DNA of 64,000 nucleotides from contig SZPM01000006.1 of the NCBI GenBank assembly GCA_030263715.1, forward strand, positions 73,951 to 137,950, given 5' to 3'. The position numbers were made by a program, and so were the translations under genes. This document shows positions 42,606-51,080 of the stretch, piece after piece; within the stretch, counting starts at the first letter, position 1, and every line of letters starts with the position of its first letter. The notes under the pieces were generated by a model. It had not been told where the DNA came from and searched no databases. It saw only the letters and a program-made list of their open reading frames with translations. This DNA comes from ATM1 sp003577165 (GTDB lineage Bacteria > Armatimonadota > Fimbriimonadia > Fimbriimonadales > ATM1).

Positions 42606-43768
42606 TTCAGTCCCTCCCTGATTCGTGCTACGCCTTCTGCAACTCGCTCGCGGGAAACCGTGTACGTCAGGCGCAGGTGATTCGGACCACCGAAGACAGA
42701 GCCCGGAACGCACGCAACGTACTGCGATTCGAGAAGATGCTGCGCAAGAACGACATCGTCGCAAGCGACCCCTTGCACCGCCTCTGAGAAATCTGCGAAC
42801 ACATAAAAAGCGCCGTGCGGCCGCGCAAACCTGACGCCGGGTAAACGGGAAAGTTCCGACATCAGCACGCAGCGCCTCTTGTCGAATTCCTCGACCATCT
42901 CCGAGATCACCGACCCGTCCGCCCTCAAGGCTGCGATCGCCGCGCGCTGAGAAATACTGCACGCGTTGCTGGTGACCTGATCTTGAATCGTCGCCATGGC
43001 GTCGATGACACCCTTCGGCCCAGCCGCATAACCGATGCGCCAGCCGGTCATCGCGAAACTCTTGCTCAGCCCTCCGACCGTAAGCGTCCGCTCGGCGACT
43101 TCCGGGCCGAACGACGCGACGCTCACGTGCTCGAAGCCGTCATAAAGGAGTTTCTCATAAATCTCGTCGCTGATGATCCACATGCCGCGCGAAACGGCCA
43201 ACGCCGCGATGCCACGAAGCACGTCCTCAGGATAAACCGCGCCCGTCGGGTTGCTCGGGCTGTTGATGACGATCGCCTTCGTCTTGTCGGTGATCGCTTC
43301 CGCGATCTGCTCGACGCCGGGAACGAACCCCTGCTCGACCGTCGTCGTCACCACGACTGGAACCCCCCCCGCAAGCAACACTTGATCGGCGTACGTCATC
43401 CAGAACGGTGACACGAGGATCACCTCGTCGCCGGGATTTACCAAAGCCATCAGCGCGTTGTAGATGCACTGCTTCGCGCCGGCAGACACGATCACCTCGC
43501 TTGCGGAAACTGTGACTCCGTTGTCGGCGAGAAGCTTCTCGCAGATGGCCTCGCGCAACTCGACGATTCCGGGGCCGGCAGTGTACCGAGTGAAACCCTC
43601 TCGGATGGCTTGTATCCCGGCTTCCCGGACGATCTCGGGCGTCGCGAAGTCCGGTTCGCCTGCGCCGAAACCGATGACGTCCTTGCCCGCCGCCGCAAGT
43701 TCTCGAACTTTCGCGGTGATTGCCATTGTCGGCGACGGCTTCAAAGAAGCCATTCGGTTGGAAAGCAT
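42593..43768 (-). CDS. aspC: Pyridoxal-phosphate aspartate aminotransferase
   Basis: 391 residues, class I aminotransferase of the 1-gamma (thermophile-type) group: RMASLKPSPTMAITAKVREL, VIGFGAGEPDFATPEIV, AGAKQCIYNALMAL, INSPSNPTGAVYP, the PLP lysine in VGGLSKSFAMTGWRIGYA (about residue 235) and the substrate Arg in NHLRLTYTVS. It converts aspartate to oxaloacetate. The start ATG 43768 is seven bases after TATAAT, so the mRNA is probably leaderless. The end overlaps the RNase III gene. Confidence 0.93.
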   Translation of the reverse strand: MLSNRMASLKPSPTMAITAKVRELAAAGKDVIGFGAGEPDFATPEIVREAGIQAIREGFTRYTAGPGIVELREAICEKLLADNGVTVSASEVIVSAGAKQCIYNALMALVNPGDEVILVSPFWMTYADQVLLAGGVPVVVTTTVEQGFVPGVEQIAEAITDKTKAIVINSPSNPTGAVYPEDVLRGIAALAVSRGMWIISDEIYEKLLYDGFEHVSVASFGPEVAERTLTVGGLSKSFAMTGWRIGYAAGPKGVIDAMATIQDQVTSNACSISQRAAIAALRADGSVISEMVEEFDKRRCVLMSELSRLPGVRFARPHGAFYVFADFSEAVQGVACDDVVLAQHLLESQYVACVPGSVFGGPNHLRLTYTVSRERVAEGVARIREGLKSLR

Positions 43769-43775
43769 CGAGGCG

Positions 43776-43797
43776 ATTATACGCGTTCGCGCATAAT
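43776..43797. promoter_or_regulatory. Palindromic divergent promoter between aspC and the FecCD permease gene
   Basis: ATTATACGCG (43776-43785) and CGCGCATAAT (43788-43797) form a nearly perfect inverted repeat. Each arm contains a -10 hexamer: TATAAT on the minus strand for aspC (seven bases before ATG) and CATAAT on the plus strand for the permease gene (six bases before GTG). Only 35 bases separate the two start codons. Confidence 0.7.
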
Positions 43798-43803
43798 CCA
43801 CCC

Positions 43804-44817
43804 GTGCCGAAACTTCCATCGTGGCGCCGCCCCGGCCCTCTGATCGCACTCTTCGGCATCCTGTTGTTGGTTCTCTATCTGTCGGCGGGCTCGACCGAGT
43901 GGATGACCTTTGCGAGGCTTTGGAATGCGCTTCTCTCCGGTCCGGATGCGCTGCACGGAAGTCCGGATCAAGTTCTGTTCTGGCACCTCCGCCTTCCGCG
44001 CGCGGTCGCTGCGATCCTCGTCGGCGCGTCGCTCGGGTCTGCAGGCGCAGCGTTTCAAGCGCTCTTTCGAAATCCTCTGGCGGACCCCTACGTGATTGGT
44101 GTCAGCAGCGGTGCGGCCGTGGGTGGCGCGCTCGCGACAGTGTTCGGTTTGGCGACCGCACTCGGGGGTCTTGCGCTCGTCGCGTTCGCATTCGCGTCGG
44201 CGATCGCAACGCTCGTGCTCGTCTTCGCGCTCGCGCGGGCCGGGGCGACGCTCAATGTGTCTTCGCTTCTCTTAGCAGGTGTCACCGTGGGCGCCTGTCT
44301 TTGGGCGGTCATCACGCTCATCCTTGTGCTGGCGGGACAGGACGCCGTGCAGGTCCTTTCTTGGCTGCTCGGAGACCTGCGCGCGACGAATTGGCTGCAC
44401 GTAGCAACCATCTCCGTCGTGTTCATCGGATCCTTCTTTGTGCTTCTCTCAACCGCGCGATCTCTGGACGTGTTCGCGCTCGGCGAGGAGAGCGCGACGA
44501 CGCTTGGCGTCGATGCGGAGCGCCTCAAAAGAAAGGTCCTCATCTCCGGCGCATGCATGACTTCTGCCGCAGTATCCATCGTCGGGATCGTCGGCTTCGT
44601 CGGCCTGTTCGTGCCGCACATCGTAAGAACCATCGCCGGCTCGAGGGTGTCTCGCGTCATGCCTCTCTCGGCGCTCGCGGGCGCTTGCGCTCTTCTGCTT
44701 GCCGACCTGGCCGCCCAGAGAGTCGTCCCGGATCGCGAAATCAACGTCGGCGTCGTGACCGCTCTCGTGGGCGCACCGTTTCTGTTCATCGCGCTTCGCA
44801 AAAGGAACTCGTCATGA
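43804..44817 (+). CDS. FecCD/BtuC-family ABC transporter permease
   Basis: 337 residues with about nine membrane helices. Family motifs: LRLPRAVAAILVGASLGSAGAAFQALFRNPLADPYVIGVSSGA and GFVGLFVPHIVRTIAGSR in the C-half, plus the ATPase-docking segment. Family transporters take up iron-siderophore, haem or cobalamin, with a BtuF/FhuD-like binding protein and a BtuD/FhuC ATPase. Neither is found in the window, so its partners must be elsewhere. The start is GTG 43804 behind CATAAT, without Shine-Dalgarno. The stop overlaps purC. Confidence 0.9.
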   Translation: MPKLPSWRRPGPLIALFGILLLVLYLSAGSTEWMTFARLWNALLSGPDALHGSPDQVLFWHLRLPRAVAAILVGASLGSAGAAFQALFRNPLADPYVIGVSSGAAVGGALATVFGLATALGGLALVAFAFASAIATLVLVFALARAGATLNVSSLLLAGVTVGACLWAVITLILVLAGQDAVQVLSWLLGDLRATNWLHVATISVVFIGSFFVLLSTARSLDVFALGEESATTLGVDAERLKRKVLISGACMTSAAVSIVGIVGFVGLFVPHIVRTIAGSRVSRVMPLSALAGACALLLADLAAQRVVPDREINVGVVTALVGAPFLFIALRKRNSS

Positions 44818-45758
44818 ACTCAGGCTATACTTCTCCGATGCCCGCCGTCGTTTCCATCGAAATCCCGTTCCCGAAACTTCGCTCGGGAAAAGTTCGAGAA
44901 GTCTACGACCTTGGGGACTCTCTATTGATGGTAGCGACGGATCGCATCAGCGCATTCGACGTCGTACTCCCGAATGGCATTCCTGACAAGGGCCGAATCC
45001 TCAACCAACTGAGCGCATTCTGGTTCGAAAGTCTTGCAGCAGTGGTTCCGAATCACTGCATCGCCACAAACGACGATGAGATTCGTGAAAGGCTCGGGAC
45101 TGCGTACGATCACGAATCTCTCTCCGGACGTTCGATGCTCGTCCACAAGTGCCAACCGTTTCCGATTGAGTGCGTCGCGCGTGCTTATCTCGCGGGATCC
45201 CTATACAAGGAATACATCGCCGCCGGAGGGGGGGAACGCGACGTGACCCTTCATGGCATCCCTCTGCCGGCGGGAATTCAACGGTGTGGCCGCCTTCCCG
45301 AACCGATCTTCACTCCGGCGACGAAAGCGAACGAAGGCCACGATGAGAACATTGACGAACAGCGGGCGGCGCAAATCGTCGGGGACGACTGCCTCCAAGA
45401 ATTGAAGAAGTACACTCTCGATCTCTTTGCGCGCGCGAGCCGTATCTGCGAAACGGTCGGCATTCTCCTCGCGGACACGAAGCTGGAATTCGGATCCCAA
45501 GACGGCCGCATTCTGCTCATCGACGAGGCCTTCACTCCCGACAGTTCCCGATACTGGCCCGCCGACAAGTACCGCCCGGGCGCGGAGCAGGAAAGCCTCG
45601 ACAAACAATTCGTCAGAAACTATCTGGAGACGCTCGATTGGGACAAAACCGCGCCGGGTCCGGTTCTCCCGGATTCTGTCGTGCAAGAGACGAGAAGCCG
45701 TTACATCGAGATCTTTCGGAGGATCACGGGAAGAGAGCCCCGACTACAAGCCGCCTGA
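44814..45758 (+). CDS. purC: Phosphoribosylaminoimidazole-succinocarboxamide synthase
   Basis: 314 residues of the longer SAICAR synthetase type: LRSGKVREVYDLGDSLLMVATDRISAFDVVL, the SLYKEYI region and LADTKLEFGSQDGRILLIDEAFTPDSSRYW. It makes SAICAR from CAIR, Asp and ATP in purine synthesis. Overlaps the FecCD gene by ATGA; a later ATG at 44838 is possible. The stop overlaps the convergent DUF4127 gene by 15 bases. Confidence 0.95.
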   Translation: MNSGYTSPMPAVVSIEIPFPKLRSGKVREVYDLGDSLLMVATDRISAFDVVLPNGIPDKGRILNQLSAFWFESLAAVVPNHCIATNDDEIRERLGTAYDHESLSGRSMLVHKCQPFPIECVARAYLAGSLYKEYIAAGGGERDVTLHGIPLPAGIQRCGRLPEPIFTPATKANEGHDENIDEQRAAQIVGDDCLQELKKYTLDLFARASRICETVGILLADTKLEFGSQDGRILLIDEAFTPDSSRYWPADKYRPGAEQESLDKQFVRNYLETLDWDKTAPGPVLPDSVVQETRSRYIEIFRRITGREPRLQAA

Positions 45759-47351
45759 ACCCAGACCGACGACGGGCGACACGACGAAGTCGAACGCAAT
45801 TCTCGCCTCGAACACGCGCGGCCACGGCAAACTGACTTCGATGCCCGAGATGCCCATGACCTCGTACTGCATCTCTTGCGCCCAAAACTTTTCGCCGCGG
45901 AAAAGGTCTTCGAAGTAGCGCACGATCAGACCCTCGGTGTTCCTCGCGACCCACTGCTCAAGTTTCTTCCATGAGGAAGCCGACAGTTCCTCGCGTGAAC
46001 CCGATGGATCGGAGTCCGCCATTCGATACGCGGCGGGCCGCACGAATCGGTGAAATGCGTAGTCGTTGATAAATCGGTGGAACAAAAACTCGCGATGAGC
46101 CTTTTCCCTTGTGAATGCGTCCGCGTTCAGCCGCTTCGACAAGAGATACAGGTTCGCGTGCGGCACGGAAGTGCCGATCGTGTTGCTCGCGGTGTTCCAG
46201 CCCGCAAAGGCAAGAAGGCTCTCGATGTTTTGTGACTTCCAGATTTTGCTGACCAATTGTGGATCGGCGGCCCCGTCCTTGCTGAAATTCACGTCCGCAA
46301 CAGCCACCATCAGCGTCTTCGTCGGACTCCCTAACATGGTGAGGGCGAAGAAGTCGAGATGCTGCGCATCCGCTCCGGGCGCGTTGAGATAAAGTTGAAA
46401 GTCCGCAGAATCAGGCGAGGCGGCAGGTCGCGCGCCGCTGACGATGATCTGATCTCGCACCGTAATCGCAAGAGGCCGAGTCTCGTACGGGGCGGCCTTG
46501 TTGGCCTGCGCCGGATCAGAGAATCGCACGTACACTTGAGGCATCCACTTCGCTTCCCTCAGCAGCGCCCTGCTGACGAGTAAGTTGCCAAGTTGATCGA
46601 CGCCGTCGCAAATGTAGACGAGCCCGCCAATGGAGAGCGAGTCGATGAGCGATCGCAGCTCTTTCGTCTCCGGCACGTGAGGCCCGTACTTTTGTGCATC
46701 GTCAACGCCGATGACGAGATAATCGATCGCGCCCTCCTTAACCATCTTGATGAGCGCCTTGTGCACTTCCATGTTGCGCTTGCGGGCCGCGTAATACTTT
46801 TCCAGCTCCCGACTCGAGAATTTGGAGCGATGCGACTCCATCTGTCCCAGTAGGAACCTCTCGCCGGTTCGCTGGTACCGCTCCTTGAGTTCCACGTAGC
46901 GAGCGAGGTGCATTCTCCAACTCGCGGTCGTTGACGTCGCCGTTGGCGCGGTGCGCATCAGGGAACTGAAAACGAACAGGCGTTTGCCCGGCCACTTCGC
47001 GCGAACCTTGCGAATCGTGCCGATGCGCTCGACTGCCTTTTGAACGCTGACCGTCGGCAGCCTCGATTCCACCAGTCCACCGTAGGCCAGCATGTCCGCG
47101 CTAATCACGAGCGACGAAGATTCGGAAAGGTCTTGCGCGAGCAGCCACTGGCAGACCGCCTCAGCCTTGCCTGGCTCGGTGAACCGCCCGAGCAGTCCGG
47201 TGGGGGGCAGACTCACTCTCTCCCCGGCGATGTGCCCGAGCATCTGCGGATACTGTCCCGTCGCAGGTCGGGAATCCAGGGGCACGAGCGTCACAGACGC
47301 ATGCGCCGATGCAGCGAATGCCAGCCCCAACAGGATCCCCAAGTTGCGCAT
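45744..47351 (-). CDS. DUF4127 family secreted protein
   Basis: 535 residues with signal peptide (LGILLGLAFAASAHAS). VTLVPLDSRPATGQYPQML, ISADMLAYGGLVESRLP, FSSLMRTAPTATST and VIGVDDAQKYGPHVPE are typical of DUF4127, a family of unknown activity with a fold thought to resemble glycoside hydrolases or deacetylases. It is convergent with purC. TATCAT lies nine bases before the ATG. Confidence 0.86.
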   Translation of the reverse strand: MRNLGILLGLAFAASAHASVTLVPLDSRPATGQYPQMLGHIAGERVSLPPTGLLGRFTEPGKAEAVCQWLLAQDLSESSSLVISADMLAYGGLVESRLPTVSVQKAVERIGTIRKVRAKWPGKRLFVFSSLMRTAPTATSTTASWRMHLARYVELKERYQRTGERFLLGQMESHRSKFSSRELEKYYAARKRNMEVHKALIKMVKEGAIDYLVIGVDDAQKYGPHVPETKELRSLIDSLSIGGLVYICDGVDQLGNLLVSRALLREAKWMPQVYVRFSDPAQANKAAPYETRPLAITVRDQIIVSGARPAASPDSADFQLYLNAPGADAQHLDFFALTMLGSPTKTLMVAVADVNFSKDGAADPQLVSKIWKSQNIESLLAFAGWNTASNTIGTSVPHANLYLLSKRLNADAFTREKAHREFLFHRFINDYAFHRFVRPAAYRMADSDPSGSREELSASSWKKLEQWVARNTEGLIVRYFEDLFRGEKFWAQEMQYEVMGISGIEVSLPWPRVFEARIAFDFVVSPVVGLGSGGL

Positions 47352-47415
47352 GCGGCGAAAATGATACCGTCCGGCCCGGTTTTCCACACATTTCCCCTGC
47401 CGGTAAAGTACGAAC

Positions 47416-48138
47416 GTGAGCCGCCGTTGGGCCATCTCCCCCTGGGAACCTGTGTCTCGGCTCCGCAACGTCCTGATTCTGGAGTGCGGAGAGCCGCTTG
47501 TGGATTACCTTGCCCTCTGCCCGCGGCTCCTCGTGGCGCGCCCGCGGTGGCGCTACACCCGGCTCACCCTCGCCCGCGAAACCGTGGCGAGGGCCCTCGT
47601 CCAGGCCTCAGAGCGGCTTCCGGCCGGCATCCGGCTGGCAGTCGTCGAGGGCTGGCGCCCTCCCCACATTCAGCGCAGGATGCATCTTGCCGCCCTCGCC
47701 CGGTGGAGGGAACGCCACCCAGACTGGAGCGAAACCCAGGTGAAAAGGGTCGCGAACCGGTTCACTGCGCCTCCCCACCCCAAGGTGCCGCCGCCTCACA
47801 CGACGGGCGGGGCGGTGGACGTCCTCCTGGTGGACGAGTCCGGTCAGGAACTGGACATGATCTCTCCCTTCGCCTACCGAGATTCGAGGGCGTATCCGAC
47901 CCACGCGCAAGGCCTCTCACCAATCGCCCAAAGGAACCGAGCCATCCTCTTCGAGGCAATGTCCTCCACAGGGTTGACGAACTATCCGAGCGAGTACTGG
48001 CACTGGAGTTACGGCGACCAAGGTTGGGCCTACCGGGGCCAGCACCCTCACGCGATCTTCGGACCGATCCAACCCCCCGACTGGTTACCGGACCCGCAGG
48101 AAGCCATCGAGGCGCCCCTCGAATGGGTCAACGAGTAG
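47416..48138 (+). CDS. D-alanyl-D-alanine dipeptidase (VanX/DdpX family)
   Basis: 240 residues without a signal peptide. The zinc-peptidase motifs HTTGGAVDVLLVD (His and Asp ligands, S-x-H-x-x-G-x-A-x-D type) and SEYWHWSYGDQGWAY (Glu and the third His) are present, and VVEGWRPPHIQRRM matches the substrate-binding Arg loop. It should cleave D-Ala-D-Ala for wall-peptide recycling; no van operon is present, so resistance is not implied. TAAAGT is six bases before the GTG start. Confidence 0.87.
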   Translation: MSRRWAISPWEPVSRLRNVLILECGEPLVDYLALCPRLLVARPRWRYTRLTLARETVARALVQASERLPAGIRLAVVEGWRPPHIQRRMHLAALARWRERHPDWSETQVKRVANRFTAPPHPKVPPPHTTGGAVDVLLVDESGQELDMISPFAYRDSRAYPTHAQGLSPIAQRNRAILFEAMSSTGLTNYPSEYWHWSYGDQGWAYRGQHPHAIFGPIQPPDWLPDPQEAIEAPLEWVNE

Positions 48139-48159
48139 CGTCGGTAAACTCGTTGGGCG

Positions 48160-48678
48160 ATGTTGGCGTACCTCGGCCTGGGCAGCAACCTCGGAAGTCG
48201 CCTCTCGAATCTGCAGGCAGCGGTCAACTTCCTGGACCTCCGAGCAGGCCGTGTGCTGCGGGTTTCGAGCGTATATGAAACGGAGCCGATGTACGTCGTC
48301 GACCAGCCCTCCTTTCTCAACGCCGCCGCGGAACTTTCGACGGACCTTCATCCGGAGCGCCTCCTGGAAACCGTCAAGGCGATTGAAGCCGAAATCGGCA
48401 GGCAGCCGCGTGAACGATACGGGCCGCGTGAAGTGGACATTGACCTCCTCGTGATGCTCGACTGCGAGAACTCCGTCGTTCGCGTTCAGTCCGATCGCCT
48501 TACCCTTCCTCATCCGCATATCGCCGAACGAGTGTTCGTCTTGCAGCCCCTGTCCGAACTCGGGGACATCCCTATCAACGCTGCCGGCGACACAGCGCAT
48601 TCAGCCCTGAATCTCTGCTCGAAGGAATTCAGCATCCGCAGGCACGAAGATGGTGTACTTTCGATACACAGCGATTGA
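48160..48678 (+). CDS. folK: 2-amino-4-hydroxy-6-hydroxymethyldihydropteridine pyrophosphokinase
   Basis: 172 residues. AYLGLGSNLGSRLSNLQ, YETEPMYVVDQPSFLNAA, RYGPREVDIDLL and LPHPHIAERVFVLQPL match HPPK at all signature sites. It transfers pyrophosphate to the pterin alcohol in folate synthesis. The usual partner folP/folB is not next to it. The gene overlaps the following gspF gene by 29 bases. Confidence 0.95.
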   Translation: MLAYLGLGSNLGSRLSNLQAAVNFLDLRAGRVLRVSSVYETEPMYVVDQPSFLNAAAELSTDLHPERLLETVKAIEAEIGRQPRERYGPREVDIDLLVMLDCENSVVRVQSDRLTLPHPHIAERVFVLQPLSELGDIPINAAGDTAHSALNLCSKEFSIRRHEDGVLSIHSD

Positions 48679-49870
48679 CGCGAACGGAAAGCGACTGGAT
48701 GGAACCATTCGCGCGCGTTCCGAATCGGAAGCCAAGGGCGAACTGGCTGCGAGAGGCTTCACTCAAGTTCAACTCGCGGGCCGTGAACGGGACGGCAGCT
48801 CGACCTCTAGCGCCCCCCCCGTCGTCTATGTTCGCACCGCCAGGACACGCGACTCGGATCTCTTCTTCCTGTTCTCTCAAGCAGCCTCTCTGATCAAGGC
48901 GGGCTTCAATCCGTTCGACGCATTCGAACAGCTTTCGAATCGAGTTCATCACAAAGACCTTCGACGAGCCTGTCGAGAGATCTCCGAAGCCGCCAACGAA
49001 GGCCGTCGAATCAGCGACGTCATGCAGGCGTACATTGACCTCTTTCCCTACAATGCCGTTGCGATGGTCCGAGCAGGCGAGTACGGCGGATTCCTCGAAG
49101 AGGCGTTCGAGCGCTTGGCAGATCACTATGCGGACTCGACTGCCTTCAAGAGGTGGTTCTGGATCACGCGGCTCGCCACTTGGCAAGGTTTGATTGGTCT
49201 TGCTCTCGCAACTCCTGTGCCCATTGCGTTCTGGACAGGGCTCTTCGCCGGAAACGCATCGTCGCTCTGGTCGCGGTACTTCAGCATTCTGTTTCAGTAC
49301 ACCCTCCCCATCGGGGGGGCGATCTTCCTGCTGTACTACATCATTCGGTCCATGTTGCTCCGGCCCGAAATGACCGCGTTCCGGCATCGGTTCATCCTCC
49401 GCTGCCCTTATGGCATCGGCTCTCGGGCGAGATCGGAATCCCTGGAGACCTTCTTGTGGACCCTGGCGCGACTGAGCCGGGGAGGCGTCGCCCCTGGAAC
49501 GAGTTGGACGCTCGCGGCAGCCAGCGTCCCCAACGCTGCGATGGCGCAAAACCTCGTGGCGGCCGGCGAGAGCCTCGGCGCAGAACGGCCCCTATCCTTG
49601 GCTTTCTCCCAGACGAAGTTCTTTCCCACAGACTATGACGCCCTCATCCGAACGGCGGAACAGACGGGCGACATCGTGGCCACCCTCGAGCGCATGCATT
49701 CGATGACGACGGAGGAATTTGATCAAAGTCGGCTGAAAGCGGCGGCCGGACTTGCGTCTATAGGATGTCTCATACTGGTTTTGGGATCGGGTGCGATGAT
49801 GATCTACCTCGTGCATGGCTGCTACTCAGGAATGCCCGAGAAGATCGATACCTGGATGGAGAGTCCTTAG
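48650..49870 (+). CDS. Type II secretion / type IV pilus inner membrane protein (GspF/PilC), first paralogue
   Basis: 406 residues with one clear and one divergent GspF domain. YRYTAIDANGKRLDG-like start (VYFRYTAIDANGKRLDG), first helix bundle FSQAASLIKAGFNPFDAFEQL with the E-Y-G-G-x-x-E turn (RAGEYGGFLEEAFERL), then membrane helices and a second bundle FLWTLARLSRGGVAPGTSW. It is the platform on which the pilus ATPase works. It starts 29 bases inside folK. A second paralogue follows, and no gspE/pilT ATPase or pilin is in the window. Confidence 0.88.
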   Translation: MVYFRYTAIDANGKRLDGTIRARSESEAKGELAARGFTQVQLAGRERDGSSTSSAPPVVYVRTARTRDSDLFFLFSQAASLIKAGFNPFDAFEQLSNRVHHKDLRRACREISEAANEGRRISDVMQAYIDLFPYNAVAMVRAGEYGGFLEEAFERLADHYADSTAFKRWFWITRLATWQGLIGLALATPVPIAFWTGLFAGNASSLWSRYFSILFQYTLPIGGAIFLLYYIIRSMLLRPEMTAFRHRFILRCPYGIGSRARSESLETFLWTLARLSRGGVAPGTSWTLAAASVPNAAMAQNLVAAGESLGAERPLSLAFSQTKFFPTDYDALIRTAEQTGDIVATLERMHSMTTEEFDQSRLKAAAGLASIGCLILVLGSGAMMIYLVHGCYSGMPEKIDTWMESP

Positions 49871-49874
49871 AAAA

Positions 49875-51080
49875 GTGAGCGGAAAACTCTTCACATACGT
49901 TGCTGTGGATCAGCAGGGCATGCGCAAGACGGGCGTCATCGACGCTCTCTCGGAGCGACAGGCCCGGGACCGGCTGGCTGGTCAGGGCTTACTCGTCGAG
50001 GCGCTCCAAGAAGGACAGGCCTCGACGGCGGAAAGGTCCGTCCTCATCAAGCACGTAGCCGCGCCGCTCTTCATGAGGGTCAACCTGGAGGCCCTCCAGA
50101 GGTTCTTCGCCCAACTCCACTCGATGCACAAAGCGGGCGTTCCGCTGGTTCAGAGCCTGGACACCCTGGCGGAGTCCGAACGGCATGTGAATCTGCGAGG
50201 GATCATCCGGGACATTCGGGCGCATGTGTTAGAGGGCAAGCCCATGTCCGAAGCGATGGAGAAGTACCCCGAGGTCTTCACACCGCTCATCATCAGCTTG
50301 ATTCGTGTGGGCGAACACGGCGGTGTCTTAGAGTCGAGCCTGAAACAAGTCAGCGAGTATCTTCGCAAGGAGATTCGACTTCGCAACAAGATCAAAACTG
50401 CCACGTTCTATCCCAAGTTGCTGCTGTTCATGCTGATCGCTCTCCCGCTCGCGACGAATTTCATCATCGAGATCATCGCATCGAAAACAGGCGGGCCGCG
50501 CTTCACCATCATGTCGATCGTCGACAGCACGATCTTCTGGTCGTGTGTCGGCCTCGCGATCTTTTTCTGGTGGCTATTCCCCCTCGCCCTCCAGATGCCG
50601 GGCATCCGACAGGCATGGGATTCGATGCTGTTAAGGCTGCCCTACATAGGTGGGACCGTCAAGATGATCGCGATGGCGAAGTTCAGCAGAGCGATGTCGG
50701 CCCTTTACGGTGGGGGGGTTCCGATCGCTCAATCGGTCGAGATGTCGGCCGCGGCCTGCGGCAACACGGCGGTCGGCGCGAAGATCGTCCCAGCGTCGCT
50801 GAGGATTCAAAGCGGCGAAGGCATCGGCAGTTCCCTCGCTTCGACCGGAGCCTTTACGCGAGTCGTTCTGGACATGGCGTACACAGGCGAACGCACGGGA
50901 AACCTCGAAGTGATGTTCGACAGCGTGGCGGAGCAGTATGAGGACGAGGCGGATGTCCGCATGGAGAAGATGGTTAAGATCATGCCGGTCGTGCTGATCG
51001 TGATTGCAGGAGTCGTTGTCGCCATCATCGTTGCCAACTTCTTTCTCAACTACTTCAACACCCTCCTCAATTCGTCCTGA
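49875..51080 (+). CDS. Type II secretion / type IV pilus inner membrane protein (GspF/PilC), second paralogue
   Basis: 401 residues, a closer match to classical PilC: LFTYVAVDQQGMRKTGVIDA, FFAQLHSMHKAGVPLVQSLDTLA, IRVGEHGGVLESSLKQVSEYL and AYTGERTGNLEVMFDSVAEQYEDE. Three membrane helices near 160-190, 220-245 and 370-395. Starts at GTG four bases after its paralogue. Two consecutive GspF proteins may form a heteromeric platform or serve different systems. Confidence 0.9.
   Translation: MSGKLFTYVAVDQQGMRKTGVIDALSERQARDRLAGQGLLVEALQEGQASTAERSVLIKHVAAPLFMRVNLEALQRFFAQLHSMHKAGVPLVQSLDTLAESERHVNLRGIIRDIRAHVLEGKPMSEAMEKYPEVFTPLIISLIRVGEHGGVLESSLKQVSEYLRKEIRLRNKIKTATFYPKLLLFMLIALPLATNFIIEIIASKTGGPRFTIMSIVDSTIFWSCVGLAIFFWWLFPLALQMPGIRQAWDSMLLRLPYIGGTVKMIAMAKFSRAMSALYGGGVPIAQSVEMSAAACGNTAVGAKIVPASLRIQSGEGIGSSLASTGAFTRVVLDMAYTGERTGNLEVMFDSVAEQYEDEADVRMEKMVKIMPVVLIVIAGVVVAIIVANFFLNYFNTLLNSS

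Noticed and set aside
47416..48138. Vancomycin resistance locus
   Set aside because: Only a VanX-like dipeptidase is present, without vanH, vanA or regulators; a recycling role is more likely.
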